Origin: an uncultured Oscillospiraceae bacterium
GTDB lineage: Bacteria; Bacillota_A; Clostridia; Oscillospirales; Oscillospiraceae
NCBI GenBank assembly: GCA_947631215.1
Contig: CANRKN010000051.1
Location: 1 to 13,671, forward strand
Reading direction: 5' to 3'
Length of the DNA stretch: 13,671 nt
In this document: positions 6,114 to 13,084 of the stretch, one piece after another
How positions within the stretch are numbered: position 1 is the first letter of the stretch
Layout of the letters: every line of letters starts with the position of its first letter
Notes under the pieces: generated by a model
Database searches by the model: none
What the model saw: only the letters and a program-made list of their open reading frames with translations
Told to the model about the DNA's origin: nothing
Program-made: the position numbers and the translations under genes

Positions 6114-7315
6114 TAACGGAGCGTATAACGTCGGATATCGCCCGGGCGGCGGAGCTCATCCGGACCGGAGGCCTGGCGGCCGTGCCCACGGAGACGGTGT
6201 ACGGCCTCGCGGCGAACGGCATGGACCCCGCCGCCGTAGAAAAAATATATGAGGTGAAGGGCCGGCCGGCGGTGAAGCCCCTGAGCCTCATGGTGCCGGG
6301 GCCAGAGGCTCTGGATAAGTACGGCCGGAACGTGCCCCGGGGGGCCTACGTGCTGGCGGAGGCATTCTGGCCCGGGCCGCTGACCATAGTGGTGGAAGCG
6401 GTGCCGGAAATACCCTCTATTGTCCTGGCGGGTGGGGCCACAGTGGGGCTCCGGTGCCCGGATTCGCCCAAAACGCTGGAATTGCTGAAGATGGCGGCTC
6501 TGCCCCTGGCGGCCCCCTCCGCCAACCCCTCCGGGGCCCCCAGCCCCAAGACGGCGGAGGACGTGCTGGGCTACTTTGACGGCAAAATCGAGGCGGTCAT
6601 CGACGGCGGGCCCTGCGGCATCGGCACCGAGAGCACCATCATAGACCTGTCCGCGAGCCCCTATCGCATCTTACGCCAAGGCGCTTTGCCCGAGGAGGAC
6701 ATCCGCCGGGCGCTGGTGGAGAGCCTCACGGTGGTGGGCGTCACTGGCGGCACCGGGGCGGGGAAGACCACGGCACTGGATTCCTTGAGGGCCATGGGCG
6801 CGCTGGTGCTGGACGCGGACGCGGTGTACCACGAGCTGTGTGAAAAAGGCGGGCCCATGCTGGACGCCATCGCCGCCCGGTTCCCCGGCTCCGTGGAGGA
6901 CGGCGTCTTGCAGCGGAAAAAGCTGGGCGCGGTGGTGTTTTCAGACCCCGCCGCATTGGCGGACCTGGACCGCATCACCATCCACCACGTGGTGGATGAG
7001 CTGGACGAGCGCCTGGCCCAGTTCGCCGCCTTTGGCGGGCGATATGCTGCCATCGACGCCATCAATTTGATCGGCACGGAGGCGGAAAGCCGCCTGGACG
7101 CCCTGGTGGGGGTGCTGGCCCCGGAGGACGTGCGGGCGAAGCGGCTGGTGGCCCGGGAGGGCGTGAGCATGGATTATGCCCTCAAGCGCATCCGGGCACA
7201 AAAGCCGGACAGCTTTTTTGAGGAACACTGTGACCATATTCTGCACAACGACGGCAGCCGGGAGGACTTCCGGCGGGCCTGCGATGAACTATTCAAGAAC
7301 ATTCTGGAGGATTAA
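6110..7315 (+). CDS. TsaC/Sua5-type threonylcarbamoyl-AMP synthase fused to dephospho-CoA kinase
   Basis: One unbroken 401-residue frame carries two enzymes. Residues 1-205 form a YrdC/TsaC domain making threonylcarbamoyl-AMP from threonine, bicarbonate and ATP for t6A37 in tRNA: PTETVYGLAAN (26-36), KGRP and KPLS (50-59), WPGPLTIV (87-94), PSANPSG (136-142), ESTIIDL (174-180), YRILRQGAL (185-193). Residues 207-401 form a CoaE-like domain for the last CoA step: P-loop GVTGGTGAGKTT (210-221), VLDADAVYHEL (233-243), a VL-R-KLG-VVF stretch (266-277), ITIHHVV (289-295), RIRAQ (360-364) and LHNDGS (378-383). The linker is only about ten residues (EEDIRRALVESL). In the CoaE half the common D-PLLFE motif reads IDAINLIG (315-322). 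Both active-site cores look intact. A missed stop from a frameshift is unlikely since the frame and codon use run through the join. Confidence 0.9.
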   Translation: MITERITSDIARAAELIRTGGLAAVPTETVYGLAANGMDPAAVEKIYEVKGRPAVKPLSLMVPGPEALDKYGRNVPRGAYVLAEAFWPGPLTIVVEAVPEIPSIVLAGGATVGLRCPDSPKTLELLKMAALPLAAPSANPSGAPSPKTAEDVLGYFDGKIEAVIDGGPCGIGTESTIIDLSASPYRILRQGALPEEDIRRALVESLTVVGVTGGTGAGKTTALDSLRAMGALVLDADAVYHELCEKGGPMLDAIAARFPGSVEDGVLQRKKLGAVVFSDPAALADLDRITIHHVVDELDERLAQFAAFGGRYAAIDAINLIGTEAESRLDALVGVLAPEDVRAKRLVAREGVSMDYALKRIRAQKPDSFFEEHCDHILHNDGSREDFRRACDELFKNILED

Positions 7316-7318
7316 GCC

Positions 7319-8704
7319 ATGGACGAGATGAAAAAGACCCTGCTCTATGAGCCCAAGAACGGCTACGATCGGCTGGACGCCGCCGAGCGCATTGCCCTGG
7401 AGGACTACTGCCGGGGCTATATGGACTACCTGAGCGCCGCCCGCACCGAGCGGGAGGCGGTGGCGGAGGCCGTGAAGCTGGCGGAGAATGCGGGCTTCAC
7501 CGACATTTCCGCCCTCACCGGCCCCATCCAGCCGGGGCAGAAGGTATATTGGAGCAACCGGGGCAAGGCCCTGCTGCTGGCGGTGGGGGGCAAAAAGCCC
7601 ATGAGCGCCGGATTCGTGGTGGAGGCGGCCCATGTGGACGCGCCCCGTCTGGACCTGAAGCAGCTGCCTCTTTTTGAGGACACGGAGCTGGGGTACCTGC
7701 GCACCCACTACTACGGCGGCATCAAGAAGTACCAGTGGACCGCCATCCCCCTGGAGATCCACGGCGTGGCGGCCCTGAAGGACGGCTCCACCGTGGAGAT
7801 CGTCATCGGCCGGGACCCGGCGGACCCCCAGTTCGTCATCACGGACCTGCTGCCCCACCTGGCCCAGGACCAGATGCAAAAGCCCCTTGCCAAGGGCGTG
7901 GAGGGGGAAAAGCTCTGCATCCTGGCGGGCAGCGTGCCCTACGCCGGGGAGGGCGACGGCCGGGTGAAGCTGGCGGTCATGAGCCTTTTGAACGACCGGT
8001 ACGGCATCACCGAGGAGGATCTCATCTCCGCGGAGCTGGAGGCGGTGCCCGCCTTTGAGGTGCGGGAGCTGGGCCTGGACCGGAGCCTCATCGGCGGCTA
8101 CGGCCAGGACGACCGGGTCTGCGCCTACGCGGAGCTCGCGGCCATATTGGAGACGGAAGAGCCCGAGCGCACCGCGGTGTGCATCCTGGCGGACAAGGAG
8201 GAGATAGGCTCCTACGGCGTCACCGGCATGACCAGCCAGGCCTTTGAGTGGTTCGTGGAGAAGCTCTGCGGCGGGACATGCACCCTCCAGGAGAGCTTCG
8301 CCCACAGCTTCTGCGTCTCCGCGGACGTGACGGCGGCCCTGGACCCCATGTACCCCGAGGTCAGTGAAAAGCAGAACGCCGCCCGCCTCAACTACGGCGT
8401 GGGCTTTTGCAAATTCACCGGTTCCCGGGGCAAATCAGGGGCCAGCGACGCCTCCGCGGAGCTGGTGGGCTATCTGCGCCACCTCTGCGATGAGGCGGGC
8501 GTGGTCTGGCAGATGTGCGAGCTGGGCAAGGTGGACCAGGGCGGCGGCGGCACCGTGGCGCTGGACATGGCCATGCGCAACATCGACACCATCGACGCGG
8601 GCGTGCCCGTGCTCAGTATGCACTCTCCCTTCGAGACCACGGCCAAGTTCGACTGTTACATGACCTATAAGTGCATGAAAGCGGCCTATGATGCCAAGGG
8701 CTGA
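7319..8704 (+). CDS. M18 family aminopeptidase
   Basis: This 461-residue cytoplasmic zinc peptidase belongs to family M18 (aspartyl aminopeptidase type), which releases N-terminal acidic or other residues from peptides. Two-metal ligands are visible: H105 in EAAHVDAPRLDLK, D264 or D265 in GGYGQDDRV, catalytic E294/E295 in ADKEEIGSYG, D336 in SADVTAALDP, and H435 in VLSMHSPFE. Length is normal for bacterial members. TGGAGG (7305-7310) gives a good ribosome binding site and the gap from the fused tsaC-coaE gene is three bases. The macrodomain gene follows one base after its stop. Substrate preference cannot be told from sequence alone. Confidence 0.92.
   Translation: MDEMKKTLLYEPKNGYDRLDAAERIALEDYCRGYMDYLSAARTEREAVAEAVKLAENAGFTDISALTGPIQPGQKVYWSNRGKALLLAVGGKKPMSAGFVVEAAHVDAPRLDLKQLPLFEDTELGYLRTHYYGGIKKYQWTAIPLEIHGVAALKDGSTVEIVIGRDPADPQFVITDLLPHLAQDQMQKPLAKGVEGEKLCILAGSVPYAGEGDGRVKLAVMSLLNDRYGITEEDLISAELEAVPAFEVRELGLDRSLIGGYGQDDRVCAYAELAAILETEEPERTAVCILADKEEIGSYGVTGMTSQAFEWFVEKLCGGTCTLQESFAHSFCVSADVTAALDPMYPEVSEKQNAARLNYGVGFCKFTGSRGKSGASDASAELVGYLRHLCDEAGVVWQMCELGKVDQGGGGTVALDMAMRNIDTIDAGVPVLSMHSPFETTAKFDCYMTYKCMKAAYDAKG
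8696..8700 (+). promoter_or_regulatory. Ribosome binding site setting the macrodomain start
   Basis: AAGGG lies 5 bases before ATG 8706, which follows the upstream stop by one base. The earlier in-frame ATGs at 8688 and 8691 have no such site and add only MMPRAD. Confidence 0.6.
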
Positions 8705-8705
8705 C

Positions 8706-9485
8706 ATGACCCAGGCCCAGCGCCGGCGGTTCCTCATCGACAGGCTCCTGGCCGAGGGCTCTCCCTGCGGGGTCGGGGCGGTGCCCGGTGACCCGGGGGA
8801 GCAGAGGCGGCTTTTGCGGGGGCTGATGAACGTGCGGGAGCCCGCTCCCATCGGGGAGGACTTTCTCGCGGTGCAGGACGAGTACCTGCGCACGGAGACC
8901 GCCGCCAAGGGCGTCACCGACGCGGAGACGCTGCCCGAGGCGGAGCCGGGCATGTGCCTGTGGCAGGGGGACATCACCGCGCTGAAGTGCGGCGCTATCG
9001 TGAACGCCGCGAACTCTGGCATGACGGGCTGCTATCTCCCCGGCCACAACTGCATAGACAACTGTATCCACACCTTCGCCGGCGTCCAACTGCGGCTGGA
9101 ATGCGCCCGGCTCATGGAGGAGCAGGGCCATCCCGAGCCCACGGGCACGGCCAAGATCACGCCGGGATACGCCCTTCCCTGCGACTGGGTGCTGCACACG
9201 GTGGGGCCCATCATAGAGGGAGCCGTGACGGGGGAGGATGAGCGCCTGCTGGCCTCCTGCTACCGCTCCTGCCTGGACCTGGCGGCGGAGAAGGGCGTGA
9301 AGAGCCTCGCCTTCTGCTGCATCTCCACGGGGGTTTTCCACTTCCCCAAGGCCCACGCCGCCCGCATCGCGGTGGACACGGTCCGCACCTGGCGGCGGGA
9401 GCATGCGTCCGACATCAAGGTGATATTCGTAGTCCACGGAGGGGAGAACTATGCCATCTACCGGGAACTTCTTGGAGGCTCTTGA
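8706..9485 (+). CDS. Zinc-containing macrodomain protein-ADP-ribose hydrolase
   Basis: This 259-residue protein has an N-terminal helical part (about 1-80) and a macrodomain: LWQGDITALKCGAIVNAANS (85-104) binds ADP-ribose, GCYLPGHNCIDNCIHTFAG (108-126) carries the zinc site with probable ligands C109, H114 and C116, and CISTGVFHFPKAHAA (205-219) is the pyrophosphate loop. This is the zinc-macrodomain class seen in Staphylococcus and Streptococcus, which removes ADP-ribose from proteins and is encoded beside SirTM sirtuins. That is the case here: the sirtuin gene overlaps its last 35 bases. Role as the eraser of SirTM marks is inference from family and context. The usual GcvH-like carrier and lipoate ligase genes are not in this operon. 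Confidence 0.92.
   Translation: MTQAQRRRFLIDRLLAEGSPCGVGAVPGDPGEQRRLLRGLMNVREPAPIGEDFLAVQDEYLRTETAAKGVTDAETLPEAEPGMCLWQGDITALKCGAIVNAANSGMTGCYLPGHNCIDNCIHTFAGVQLRLECARLMEEQGHPEPTGTAKITPGYALPCDWVLHTVGPIIEGAVTGEDERLLASCYRSCLDLAAEKGVKSLAFCCISTGVFHFPKAHAARIAVDTVRTWRREHASDIKVIFVVHGGENYAIYRELLGGS
9438..9444 (+). promoter_or_regulatory. Ribosome binding site for SirTM within the macrodomain gene
   Basis: GGAGGGG lies 6 bases before ATG 9451, inside the coding end of the macrodomain gene. It supports a start 35 bases upstream of the macrodomain stop and so an overlapping, co-regulated pair. Confidence 0.8.
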
Positions 9486-10296
9486 ACGGCTCAAAAAGGC
9501 CCTGGACGGGGCCGATGCGGTCATCGTGGGCGCAGGGGCGGGCCTTTCCACGGCGGCGGGGTTCGAGTACGGCGGCCGCCGGTTTGAGGAGTACTTTTCC
9601 GATTTTGCCGCAAAGTATGGCATCCGGGACATGTATTCCGGCGGGTTCTATCCCTTTGAGACCCAGGAGGAGTACTGGGCCTGGTGGAGCCGGCACATAT
9701 GGGTGAACCGGTACATGGACCCGCCCCGGCCGGTATACGAAAAGCTGCTGGCCCTGGTGGGGGAGAAGGACTACTTCGTCATCACCACCAACGTGGACCA
9801 CTGCTTTCAGAAGGCGGGGTTCGATAAAGAGCGGCTTTTCTACACCCAGGGTGACTACGGCCTTTTCCAGTGCTCCAGGCCCTGCCGCCAGGAGACATAC
9901 GATAACTTCGATATCATCCGGCGGATGGTGGAGGAGCAAAAGGACATGCGGGTGCCCACGGGCTTGCTGCCCCGGTGCCCTCGGTGCGGCCGGCCCATGA
10001 CCGTGAACCTGCGGGCGGACGACAAATTCGCGGAGGACGCGGGCTGGCACGCCGCCGCACGGCGGTACGGCGCGTTCCTGGAAGAGCATGAGCATGGGCG
10101 GGTCCTCTATTGGGAGCTGGGCGTGGGGTACAACACCCCCGGTATCATCAAGTACCCCTTCTGGCGCATGACCGCGGAGAATCCCCAGGCCACCTACGCC
10201 TGCATGAACAGGAGCAATGCCGTGGCCCCCAGGGAGATACAGCCCCGGAGCATCTGCGTCCCCGGGGACATATGGGAGAACCTGTCCTGGCTCTGA
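9451..10296 (+). CDS. SirTM-class sirtuin (class M protein ADP-ribosyltransferase)
   Basis: This 281-residue SIR2-family protein shows the NAD-binding GAGAGLSTAAGFEY (27-40), the class-typical YGIRDMYSGGFYPFET (56-71), FVITTNVDHCFQKAGFDKERL (109-129), YTQGDYGLFQCSRPC (131-145), a zinc ribbon with C141, C145, C176 and C179, and LGVGYNTPGIIKYPFW (223-238). In ordinary deacylase sirtuins a catalytic histidine sits where Q133 lies here; class M enzymes instead transfer ADP-ribose from NAD to protein, in characterised pathogens to a lipoylated GcvH-like carrier. N114 and Q133 correspond to the residues I recall as essential there. It overlaps the macrodomain gene and ends the operon at a strong terminator. 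No GcvH-L or lipoate ligase is in view, so its target is unknown. Confidence 0.92.
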   Translation: MPSTGNFLEALERLKKALDGADAVIVGAGAGLSTAAGFEYGGRRFEEYFSDFAAKYGIRDMYSGGFYPFETQEEYWAWWSRHIWVNRYMDPPRPVYEKLLALVGEKDYFVITTNVDHCFQKAGFDKERLFYTQGDYGLFQCSRPCRQETYDNFDIIRRMVEEQKDMRVPTGLLPRCPRCGRPMTVNLRADDKFAEDAGWHAAARRYGAFLEEHEHGRVLYWELGVGYNTPGIIKYPFWRMTAENPQATYACMNRSNAVAPREIQPRSICVPGDIWENLSWL

Positions 10297-10312
10297 ACAT
10301 AATAACGTACAT

Positions 10313-10341
10313 GCGCCCCGGCGGAACGCCGGGGCGCTTTT
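10313..10341 (+). terminator. Intrinsic terminator after the SirTM gene
   Basis: GCGCCCCGGC (10313-10322) pairs perfectly with GCCGGGGCGC (10328-10337) across a GGAAC loop and is followed by TTTT. It closes the plus-strand operon that begins at tmcAL. Confidence 0.9.
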
Positions 10342-10358
10342 CGTCAAAAAAGCCACGC

Positions 10359-10428
10359 ATTCATGAATATTCATTTTGGAATGAATGCACAGGAGCATAG
10401 AATATTCACTAAAAAATGAATTATTCAT
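10359..10428. repeat. Cluster of ATGAAT/ATTCAT palindromes, candidate operator
   Basis: In about 70 bases there are three TGAAT and four ATTCA half-sites. They include the perfect 12-base palindrome ATGAATATTCAT (10363-10374), GAATATTC (10400-10407) and ATGAAT-T-ATTCAT (10416-10428). The first and last palindromes are 53.5 bases apart centre to centre, about five helical turns. The inverted pair ATTCATT/AATGAAT (10369-10386) is also there. TGAAT/ATTCA half-sites recall arginine repressor boxes, but the standard four-base gap is missing. The rest of the 340-base gap (10297-10636) holds the preceding terminator, a further site at 10523-10535 and the importer promoter. Confidence 0.55.
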
Positions 10429-10522
10429 CACTGTAACAGGAAAACCGGTGAAATTGTGCATAAATACGGGCGTCCGACAGGGGTGATTCTTTGTGCGGAA
10501 AAGAAAAAGTATGCAAAAACTG

Positions 10523-10535
10523 CGAATAAAATTCA
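10523..10535. promoter_or_regulatory. Candidate operator next to the importer promoter
   Basis: CGAAT-AAA-ATTCA repeats the same half-sites with a three-base gap and ends 8 bases before the -35 box. Its centre is about 107 bases, near ten helical turns, from that of the 10416-10428 palindrome, which would suit looping. This is inference from spacing. Confidence 0.4.
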
Positions 10536-10543
10536 TTTTTGGG

Positions 10544-10573
10544 TTGACAGGGGGCAGGGCGAGGGACTATACT
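10544..10573 (+). promoter_or_regulatory. Promoter for the amino acid importer operon
   Basis: A perfect -35 TTGACA (10544-10549), an 18-base spacer and TATACT (10568-10573) predict a start near 10580 and a leader of about 57 bases before the ATG at 10637. It is the strongest promoter candidate in this gap. Confidence 0.8.
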
Positions 10574-10636
10574 GACGCCACGGTCGGTCTTGACCGGACA
10601 AATCTTTTGATCAATTTCAGCGAGGAGACAATTACC

Positions 10637-11518
10637 ATGAAGAAGATGCTTGCTTTTGTGATGGCCGTTATGATGCTGGCCGCCCTGGCCGTGCCCGCCA
10701 TGGCCTCTGAGAAAACGGAGCTGACCGTGGCCCTGAGCCCGGACTTCGCTCCCATGGAGTTCGTGGACACCTCCAAGTCCGGCCAGGACCAGTACGTTGG
10801 CTTCGACGTATCCCTGGCCAAGTACATCGCAGAGGAGATGGGTCTGGAGCTGGCCATCAAGCCCATGAGCTTTGATGCCTGCCAGGCCGCCGTGCAGACC
10901 GGCGCGGTGGATATGTCCATCTCCGGCTACACCTACACCGAGGAGCGGGCCGAGAACTTCAACCTGTCCGACTACTACTACACCGGCGAGGACTCCACCG
11001 GCCAGACCATCATCACCCTGAAGGAGAACGAGGGCGCCTGGACCACCGCGGAGGACTTCGCGGACCTGACCGTGGGCGCGCAGATCGCCTCCCTGCAGAT
11101 GAACCTGTGCAACAGCCAGCTTCCCGAGGGCACCGACATCAAGACCTTCACCGACATCGGCACCGCCGTGGAGGCCCTGCGTAACGGCAACATCGACGCG
11201 CTGGCCGTGTCCGAGGACAACGCCTATGCCATCCTGGCCAACAACGACGCCCTGGCCCTGACCGGCTTCATGTTCGAGATCGACGAGGCCCAGGAGGCCA
11301 ACCTCATCCTCATGAAGAAAGGCGCGGATGAGCTGACGGAGCAGGTCAACGCCATCCTGGCCAAGGCCCAGGAGGCGGGCCTCTATACGGAGTGGATCGC
11401 CGAGGCCAATGAGCTGGCCGGCATCGAGACCGCTGAGGACGTGTCCTATGACGACGAGGGCAACGCCATCGAGGCCGAGGAGGAAGCTCCCGCCGAGGCG
11501 GAGGAAGCCGCCGAATAA
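10637..11518 (+). CDS. Polar amino acid ABC transporter substrate-binding protein
   Basis: This 293-residue protein is a family 3 (HisJ/GlnH-type) solute-binding protein: APMEFVD (38-44), YVGFDVSLAKYIAEEMGLEL (53-72), DMSISGYTYTEERAENFNLSDYYY (92-115) with R104 at the usual carboxylate-binding place, and a second lobe to about 262. The first 23 residues are a signal peptide with an AMA/S cleavage site. Surprisingly there is no lipobox cysteine, though Gram-positive binding proteins are normally lipoproteins. The last 25 residues are a glutamate/alanine-rich tail. GAGGAG (10622-10627) sets the ATG at 10637; an upstream in-frame GTG/ATG extension would cross the promoter and is rejected. The ligand (arginine, cystine, glutamine or similar) cannot be fixed. 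Confidence 0.9.
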   Translation: MKKMLAFVMAVMMLAALAVPAMASEKTELTVALSPDFAPMEFVDTSKSGQDQYVGFDVSLAKYIAEEMGLELAIKPMSFDACQAAVQTGAVDMSISGYTYTEERAENFNLSDYYYTGEDSTGQTIITLKENEGAWTTAEDFADLTVGAQIASLQMNLCNSQLPEGTDIKTFTDIGTAVEALRNGNIDALAVSEDNAYAILANNDALALTGFMFEIDEAQEANLILMKKGADELTEQVNAILAKAQEAGLYTEWIAEANELAGIETAEDVSYDDEGNAIEAEEEAPAEAEEAAE

Positions 11519-11532
11519 ACCGCCGGTTTTTC

Positions 11533-11566
11533 AAGCGCATGGCCGGGCCTCCGGCCATGCGCTTTT
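11533..11566 (+). terminator. Intercistronic hairpin, probable partial terminator
   Basis: AAGCGCATGGCCGG (11533-11546) pairs perfectly with CCGGCCATGCGCTT (11551-11564) over a four-base loop. Only four T (11563-11566) follow before CC. Such a strong stem with a weak T run between binding protein and permease genes typically stabilises the upstream mRNA or lets only part of transcription pass, giving excess binding protein. Confidence 0.75.
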
Positions 11567-11584
11567 CCCTGGAACGACGCCCGC

Positions 11585-11594
11585 AAGAGGGAGG
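11585..11594 (+). promoter_or_regulatory. Ribosome binding site for the TTG start of the permease
   Basis: AAGAGGGAGG lies 8 bases before TTG 11603. No in-frame ATG lies close enough, and the TTG gives a normal permease N-terminus. Confidence 0.8.
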
Positions 11595-11602
11595 ATATAT
11601 CC

Positions 11603-12277
11603 TTGACTGAGTACTTCAACAACATCGTTAAAATACTGCAAAACTACTGGCAGGTATTTTTCCTGACCGGCGTGAGCATCACGCTGCTGCTGTCCCTGGT
11701 GACCGTGGCCGCCGGGTCGGTGCTGGGCACATTTCTCTGCCTGGGCCGCATGGCGAAGTTCAAGCCCCTGAACTGGGTGGTCATCGCCATCGTGGAGGTG
11801 GTCCGGGGCACGCCGTTGCTGCTGCAGCTTTACATAGGCTATTTCCTGGTGCCCAAGCTGCTGCCCTTCTCCATCCCGGACATCGTGAGCGTGGGCGCGG
11901 CGCTGGTCATCAACTCCGCCTGCTACGTTTCCGAGGTGTTCCGCTCCGGCATCCAGGCGGTGGACAGAGGCCAGACCGAGGCGGCCCGGAGCCTGGGCAT
12001 GTCCGGCGGCCAGACCATGCGGAAGATCGTCCTGCCCCAGGCCATCAAGAACATCCTGCCCGCCCTGGGCAACGAGTTCGTCACCATCATCAAGGAGACA
12101 TCCCTGGCCTCCACCTTCTTCGTGGGCGATCTGATGACCTCTTACCTGATCGTCAAGGGCAACACCTACCTCACCATGGAGTGCCTGATGATCGTGGGCG
12201 CGACTTACTTCGTACTGACGTTCGTGCTGAGCAAGCTGCTGGGCGTGTTCGAGAGGAGGCTGAAGGCCAGTGACTGA
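11603..12277 (+). CDS. Amino acid ABC transporter permease
   Basis: This 224-residue inner-membrane subunit belongs to the HisM/GlnP type of binding-protein-dependent permeases. Hydrophobic segments are seen at about 19-45, 56-82, 92-110, 155-178 and 190-214. The [14 protein letters not shown] stretch (64-77) is typical of the family, and the EAA loop that docks the ATPase is clear at 126-155 ([25 protein letters not shown] with its conserved G). The start is TTG with a strong ribosome binding site. It forms a homodimer in related systems, as only one permease gene is present. The ATPase gene starts before its stop (8-base overlap). Confidence 0.93.
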   Translation: MTEYFNNIVKILQNYWQVFFLTGVSITLLLSLVTVAAGSVLGTFLCLGRMAKFKPLNWVVIAIVEVVRGTPLLLQLYIGYFLVPKLLPFSIPDIVSVGAALVINSACYVSEVFRSGIQAVDRGQTEAARSLGMSGGQTMRKIVLPQAIKNILPALGNEFVTIIKETSLASTFFVGDLMTSYLIVKGNTYLTMECLMIVGATYFVLTFVLSKLLGVFERRLKASD

Positions 12278-13025
12278 TACCGAGATGATCCGCACGGAGG
12301 ATCTCCATAAGAGCTTCCAGATCAAGGGCCAGCCGCCCCTGCACGTGCTCAAGGGCGTGAGCGAGCACGTGGACAAGGGCGAGGTGGTGTCCATCATCGG
12401 CCCCTCCGGCGGCGGCAAGAGCACGTTTTTGCGCTGCCTCAACCTGCTGGAAAACCCGGAGGAGGGGAAGATATTCTTCGAGGGCGTGGAGATCACCAAC
12501 GCCAAGGTGGACATCAACGTCCACCGGCAGAAGATGGGCATGGTGTTCCAGCACTTCAACGTGTTCCCCCATCTGTCCGTGAAGGAGAACATCACCATCG
12601 CCCCCACCATGGTGAAGAAGATGGACCCCAAGCTGGCCGACGAGAAGGCCATGGACCTGCTGAGCCGGGTGGGCCTGGCCGACAAGGCCAACGAGCACCC
12701 CAGCCGTCTCTCCGGCGGCCAGAAGCAGCGGCTGGCCATCGTCCGGGCCCTGGCCATGGAGCCGGACGTGATGCTCTTCGACGAGCCCACCTCCGCCCTG
12801 GACCCGGAGATGGTGGGGGAGGTGCTGGAGGTCATCAAGGGCCTGGTGAAGACGGGCATGACCAGCGTCATCGTCACCCATGAGATGGGCTTTGCCCGGG
12901 AGGTGTCCGACAGGGTGCTCTTCATGGACGGGGGCGTCATCGCTGAGAGCGGCAAGCCCGAGGACGTGTTCCAGCATCCCCAGAACCCCCGGACAAAGGA
13001 ATTTCTGAGCAAGGTGCTCTATTAA
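12270..13025 (+). CDS. Amino acid ABC transporter ATP-binding protein
   Basis: This 251-residue ATPase powers the importer from the cytoplasmic face. It has Walker [10 protein letters not shown] (44-52), the Q-loop at [11 protein letters not shown] (92-102), the signature LSGGQKQR (147-154), Walker B VMLFDEP (167-173), the D-loop SALDPE (175-180) and the switch H204 in [13 protein letters not shown]. It fits the GlnQ/HisP group, with the usual [15 protein letters not shown] tail. The GTG start follows AGGAGG (12254-12259) by ten bases and overlaps the permease stop. An ATG five codons later is a weaker alternative. Confidence 0.95.
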   Translation: MTDTEMIRTEDLHKSFQIKGQPPLHVLKGVSEHVDKGEVVSIIGPSGGGKSTFLRCLNLLENPEEGKIFFEGVEITNAKVDINVHRQKMGMVFQHFNVFPHLSVKENITIAPTMVKKMDPKLADEKAMDLLSRVGLADKANEHPSRLSGGQKQRLAIVRALAMEPDVMLFDEPTSALDPEMVGEVLEVIKGLVKTGMTSVIVTHEMGFAREVSDRVLFMDGGVIAESGKPEDVFQHPQNPRTKEFLSKVLY

Positions 13026-13034
13026 AATAAAACA

Positions 13035-13068
13035 AAAGGCCGCCAGGCCGCCTTTCCGGGCGGCCTTT
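13035..13068 (+). terminator. Hairpin after the importer operon, probable terminator
   Basis: AAAGGCCGCC (13035-13044) can pair fully with GGCGGCCTTT (13059-13068). A tandem second copy of AGGCCGCC (13045-13052) can instead pair with the same right arm, so two stems compete. Only a short T run follows (TTTGG), so termination may be partial and the next gene may receive read-through. Confidence 0.6.
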
Positions 13069-13084
13069 GGCAAAAGGAGACAGC

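Noticed and set aside
6700..6740. Frameshift or lost stop creating the TsaC-CoaE fusion artificially
   Set aside because: The reading frame and codon use are continuous, both domains are complete, and no out-of-frame start or stop pair is seen at the join; raw reads would settle it.
10359..10428. CRISPR array or transposon end
   Set aside because: The repeats are short, irregularly spaced palindromes with no constant spacers, no cas genes and no transposase nearby.
10359..10535. Firm call of arginine repressor boxes
   Set aside because: Half-sites agree but none has the standard four-base A/T gap, so the regulator is left open.
10493..10636. 48-residue N-terminal extension of the importer binding protein
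   Set aside because: It would run through the promoter and leader and would bury the signal peptide; GAGGAG marks the ATG at 10637.
11531..13012. Minus-strand open frame of 493 codons across permease and ATPase
   Set aside because: It spans two conserved genes and a terminator hairpin on the other strand; no coherent domain.
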